From the NCBI GenBank assembly GCA_049718665.1, contig JBNARO010000007.1, forward strand, positions 4,090-68,089: 64,000 nucleotides of DNA, given 5' to 3'. The DNA comes from NZ13-RE01 sp049718665 (GTDB lineage: Bacteria; Dictyoglomota; Dictyoglomia; Dictyoglomales; Dictyoglomaceae). Shown here in pieces: positions 61,151 to 64,000 of this stretch. The stretch's first letter is position 1, and each line of letters opens with the position of its first letter. The notes under the pieces were generated by a model, which did no database searches, was not told the origin of the DNA, and worked only from the letters and a program-made list of their open reading frames with translations. Position numbers and translations under genes: made by a program.

Positions 61151-62371
61151 CTAAATTAAAGCTTTTACAAAAGCAAAAGCTATTAAAATTATTCCTGCCT
61201 TAATCACCTCTGAATATAATTTATTCCACTCTGCTTGATAATATTCCTTAGTTAAAACTAAACATAAATGTGCAGGAGACATCATAACTCCAATATATCC
61301 ACTTATAAAAGAAAAAACTGTCCATTTTATAGTTTCTCCATAGGGAATGAGAGAAAGAATTATTGGAAAAGTTATTCCAATAGATGCTTGAGTTACTCCT
61401 GTAAGAAGTCCTACTAAGAAAGGTAGGAAAAAGAAGATTATAATTAAAGGAATATTAAGAGAAGTTAGAAAATAAGAAATATCATTTACCGCATTTACTC
61501 TTTCTAAAACTCCCTTGAAGATCATTACCGCAACAATCAATAGTAAATTTTCAATCTTTAAAGCAGTTTTTAAAGTAGTTTTAATGGAAGGAAGATCGTA
61601 TTTATATAACAAGAACAAAAGGATTACAACTCCTAAAAGAACATACAAAAGTTCTATATGAAAAGCAATAACTGCAAGTAGAATTAATATGAAAGGCCAA
61701 AAAGTATTTAAAAAAATTAAAGTTTCCTCTTTCCAATTATTTCCATTAATCTCTTCTTTTTGCAGAGAAAGATTATAAAATCCTATAAGAAGCCCTACTG
61801 CAAAGACAAAAAGCCCATAAGGTAAAGTTTCCTGTATCATTATAGGAAGTTTTACATCAGAAAGGACAGAAGCCAAAATAATTCCTGGATATACAGGAAG
61901 AAATGGCTCCCATACATGCCTAAACCAAAAATTCAAAAACCCTTTTTTTTCAGAAGAAAGTTCATTTCCAGATGATGCTTCTTCTAATAGAGGGGCAGAA
62001 AAAAGAGCTCCTCCTACAGAAGGTAAAAGCCCCATGATCATTGGCATAGAGATTAGAGTTAATCTTGGATCTTTTATAAGATTTTTAAGAGATTGAACCA
62101 TGGTTTTTAGCATCTCTTTGTTTCTTAAAATATTCTCTAATACAGCAATAAAATAAAGAATAAGGACAATTTTTATAGTATTCCACTCTACTGTAGATTT
62201 AAAAGCAGTCTTAAGAATTTCTACAAATGGTAATCCAAAGCTTACTCCTAATATAAAGCTTCCACCAAGAAGTGCCCAAACTAAAGGAACCTTGTTTAAT
62301 ATGGCACTAACTATAAGAGCAAAAATAATTGTTACTTTTAAAAAGGCTATCATTTTATCACCTCTATCCAT
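61151..62371 (-). CDS. DUF401 family permease
   Basis: A 406-aa membrane protein with ~11 predicted TM helices, matching DUF401 (COG1906), a family of uncharacterised permeases. Notable stretches are SMPMIMGLLPSVGGALFSAPLLEEAS and FLVGLLTGVTQASIGITFPIILS, which look like re-entrant loops of ion-coupled carriers. Substrate unknown. Its start overlaps the AEC transporter gene by 22 nt, so the two carriers are made together. Confidence 0.83.
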   Translation of the reverse strand: MDRGDKMIAFLKVTIIFALIVSAILNKVPLVWALLGGSFILGVSFGLPFVEILKTAFKSTVEWNTIKIVLILYFIAVLENILRNKEMLKTMVQSLKNLIKDPRLTLISMPMIMGLLPSVGGALFSAPLLEEASSGNELSSEKKGFLNFWFRHVWEPFLPVYPGIILASVLSDVKLPIMIQETLPYGLFVFAVGLLIGFYNLSLQKEEINGNNWKEETLIFLNTFWPFILILLAVIAFHIELLYVLLGVVILLFLLYKYDLPSIKTTLKTALKIENLLLIVAVMIFKGVLERVNAVNDISYFLTSLNIPLIIIFFFLPFLVGLLTGVTQASIGITFPIILSLIPYGETIKWTVFSFISGYIGVMMSPAHLCLVLTKEYYQAEWNKLYSEVIKAGIILIAFAFVKALI

Positions 62372-63246
62372 AAATTTAATGTGATTAAAGAGAGAAGAGT
62401 AGAATAAAATATTACTTGAGAAGTAAATACATAATCCAAATTAAACTGGATAGCAAGAACTAAAGAAAAAAGCATAGAAGGCATTGCAGATTGAATTACA
62501 AAAACTTTTGCAGAAAGTCCATGTATGGAAAGTAGAAATGTTAGAAGATATGCAAAAAAAGGTAGAGCAATGAGCTTTAAGATTAATCCGGAGACTATAG
62601 GGAAAATTTTATTACTTTCCTTCGGCTTTTCCAAAGAAAGTCCTAAAACAAACATCATTATAGGAGTTGTTGCCCTCCCTAAGAGGGAAACACTCTCAAT
62701 AATAAAATTAGGGAAAGGAACTGGTTTTAAAAGAAGTCCTGCTATAAGTCCCCATAATGGTGGATTAGATATAAATCTTTTAGAAATAAATTTCCAGCTA
62801 AAATCTCCTTCTGTTGTAAGGAACTGAATAATTAAAAATCCTATAATATAAATAAAGGTTATCATGCCCAGTTGGTCATAAATTATCCCTAAGGTAAGAC
62901 CAGAATTTCCATATAATTTTTCTAAAATAGGATAACCCATAAAAGTAACATTCCCTCCAGTGGTAACTAAAAAGAGGCTTGCCTGAGTGGTTCTTGGAAG
63001 CTTCAAAATTTTTCCAATTATTAAAGCAATAGTTCCCACTATTATGCTTATAATCCAGACCCCTACAATAATTTCCCAAAAGCTTCCTTCAGGAGGATTC
63101 TTATAAAGGCTTGAGAATATAAGAGCAGGCATAGTAAAAGAGAAGACAAATTTTGAGAGAGTATCTTTATCTTCCTTTTTAAATATTCTCTTTGCCCAAA
63201 ATCCAATAAAAATAATAAACATTAATGTTAAAATAGTCTCAACCAA
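62350..63246 (-). CDS. AEC (auxin efflux carrier) family transporter
   Basis: A 298-aa membrane protein with ten TM helices in the AEC/BART fold: FVFSFTMPALIFSSLY after TM1, TTGGNVTFMGYPILEKLYG in the fourth-to-fifth helix region with the broken helix, LLGRATTPIMMFVLGLSL and VIQSAMPSMLFSLVLAIQF. Bacterial members carry malate, malonate or other organic acids. It leads a two-gene operon with the DUF401 permease, suggesting related small-acid transport. Confidence 0.9.
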   Translation of the reverse strand: MVETILTLMFIIFIGFWAKRIFKKEDKDTLSKFVFSFTMPALIFSSLYKNPPEGSFWEIIVGVWIISIIVGTIALIIGKILKLPRTTQASLFLVTTGGNVTFMGYPILEKLYGNSGLTLGIIYDQLGMITFIYIIGFLIIQFLTTEGDFSWKFISKRFISNPPLWGLIAGLLLKPVPFPNFIIESVSLLGRATTPIMMFVLGLSLEKPKESNKIFPIVSGLILKLIALPFFAYLLTFLLSIHGLSAKVFVIQSAMPSMLFSLVLAIQFNLDYVFTSQVIFYSTLLSLITLNLWIEVIK

Positions 63247-63367
63247 GTTCTCACCCCAAAGAAAATTTTACATAAGAGATATTTTAACATAAGATTTTGT
63301 TTTGTGGATGTACAAAAAATTCTACTTTTTGATAAACTTACTATATGAATGGCTGATTGCTTTAAGC

Positions 63368-64000
63368 TTACTTTTTTATCAATTTTAAATATTCTCTTGC
63401 AGACTTTTTCCAAGAAAATTCTTTTACCCTTTCAAAACCCTTATTAATTAGCTCTTTTCTCAGTTTTTCATTCTCTAACACTTCTGTTATTCCCTTAGCT
63501 ATATCTCCTACATCATAAGGATTTATATAATAAACTGCATCATCACAAATTTCCAAAAGAGGTGGTATACGAGAAACTACAGCAGGGCATCCACATGCCA
63601 TAGCTTCTAAAGGAGGAAGCCCAAATCCTTCATAAAGTGATGGGAAAACAAAAAGCTTTGCCAGATTATATAAAATTGGAAGATCTTTTTCGTCTACATA
63701 TCCTGTGAAGATTACCCTTTCTTTCAAAGGAAAATTTTTGCTAATAAGCTCAAAAATCTCTTTATCTCCTTTTAAAAATCCCTCTTTTTTACCTGTGATT
63801 ACTAAAAATAGATCTTTAAATTCCTCTGCAACAATCCTAAAAGCCTTTAAAAGTCCTTTTAAATTTTTATGAGGTTTTACGTTTCCTACAAATAAAATAA
63901 ATCTCTCAGGAAGTTTATATTTTGATTTTATTCTTTCTAATTCTTTCTTTTCATATACTTTGAATTTCTCTTTATCTACGCCATTATATATTACCTTAAT
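63368..64000 (-). CDS. GT4-family glycosyltransferase, 5' part beyond window
   Basis: The frame stays open to the last base of the window, so only the C-terminal ~210 residues are seen: VIYNGVDKEKFKVYEKK, RFILFVGNVKPHKNLKGLLKAFR, ERVIFTGYVDEKDLPILYNLAKLFVFPS and the donor-binding YEGFGLPPLEAMACGCPAVVS (E-x7-E motif). This is a retaining GT-B glycosyltransferase using a nucleotide sugar, probably for envelope polysaccharide or glycolipid. The residue sometimes read as a start at 63727 is an internal TTG (Leu). Confidence 0.92.
   Translation of the reverse strand: MKVIYNGVDKEKFKVYEKKELERIKSKYKLPERFILFVGNVKPHKNLKGLLKAFRIVAEEFKDLFLVITGKKEGFLKGDKEIFELISKNFPLKERVIFTGYVDEKDLPILYNLAKLFVFPSLYEGFGLPPLEAMACGCPAVVSRIPPLLEICDDAVYYINPYDVGDIAKGITEVLENEKLRKELINKGFERVKEFSWKKSAREYLKLIKK

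Noticed and set aside
63368..63727. Short complete 119-aa glycosyltransferase
   Set aside because: The frame continues without stop to the window edge with matching GT4 sequence; the apparent start is an internal leucine TTG.

Overview
The window is AT-rich, densely packed DNA from a thermophilic bacterium. It is most likely a Dictyoglomus. The inference rests on the base composition, AGA/AAA-rich codon use, GH57/GH1/GH2/GH5 glycosidases, an archaeal-type phosphoglycerate mutase and an archaemetzincin. No rRNA or other species-level marker is present, so the genus is inferred. Gene density is very high, many stops and starts overlap, and no gene-free stretch exceeds 300 bases. No CRISPR array or rRNA is visible.

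Layout. 1-8105: a DUF362 ferredoxin-type protein cut at its first base, a three-gene ABC-2 exporter on the minus strand, and a heterodimeric ABC exporter on the plus strand. 8182-15670: a secreted propeller-like protein, a secreted metallo-hydrolase, then an alpha-glucan cluster (barrel porin, free glucodextranase-C-like module, GH57 amylopullulanase carrying the same module) behind a duplicated promoter/leader. 15716-18541: an SdpR/SdpI-like operon with an ABC exporter and a perfect 26-bp palindrome at its start. 18646-20355: an IS200/IS605 element with intact tnpA and broken tnpB. 20405-24735: ThuA-like protein, beta-CASP nuclease, pseudouridine synthase, DUF123, polysaccharide deacetylase. 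24784-25821: a repeat-rich gap and a decayed GH5 gene.

25870-31315 holds an operon of an opine-dehydrogenase-like protein, a B12-domain/mutase-like protein, a D-Ala-D-Ala-ligase-like ATP-grasp enzyme, GDPD and a small protein, facing a LysE exporter. It looks like an undescribed amino-acid-derivative pathway. 31292-41795: macro domain, apgM, PEGA surface protein, dnaA, Crp regulator, RluD-like synthase, RqcH, a zinc-ribbon protein and a ROK regulator. 41822-47533: glucan phosphorylase, FTR1 permease and an amino-sugar operon (SIS, nagA, GNAT).

47575-51878 is the most system-like locus: a TPR-like/HTH regulator faces a 46-codon secreted peptide gene across an intergenic region with three similar repeats. 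The peptide gene is followed by a membrane receptor with a periplasmic-binding domain and an HD-GYP (cyclic-di-GMP phosphodiesterase) domain. 51916-56634: GH1 beta-glucosidase, tRNA-Asn, archaemetzincin, GH2 beta-mannosidase and a 33-aa arginine/lysine-rich protein. 56724-64000: a cyclase-family protein lacking its metal histidines, a four-gene operon (5'-nucleotidase, 72-aa protein, pyruvate kinase with an apparently non-standard start, FtsB/DivIC-like), an AEC transporter with a DUF401 permease, and a GT4 glycosyltransferase running off the end.

Themes: polysaccharide degradation and glucan/amino-sugar metabolism, several ABC exporters, and repeated examples of a promoter -10 box placed so close to the start codon that the mRNA should be leaderless.
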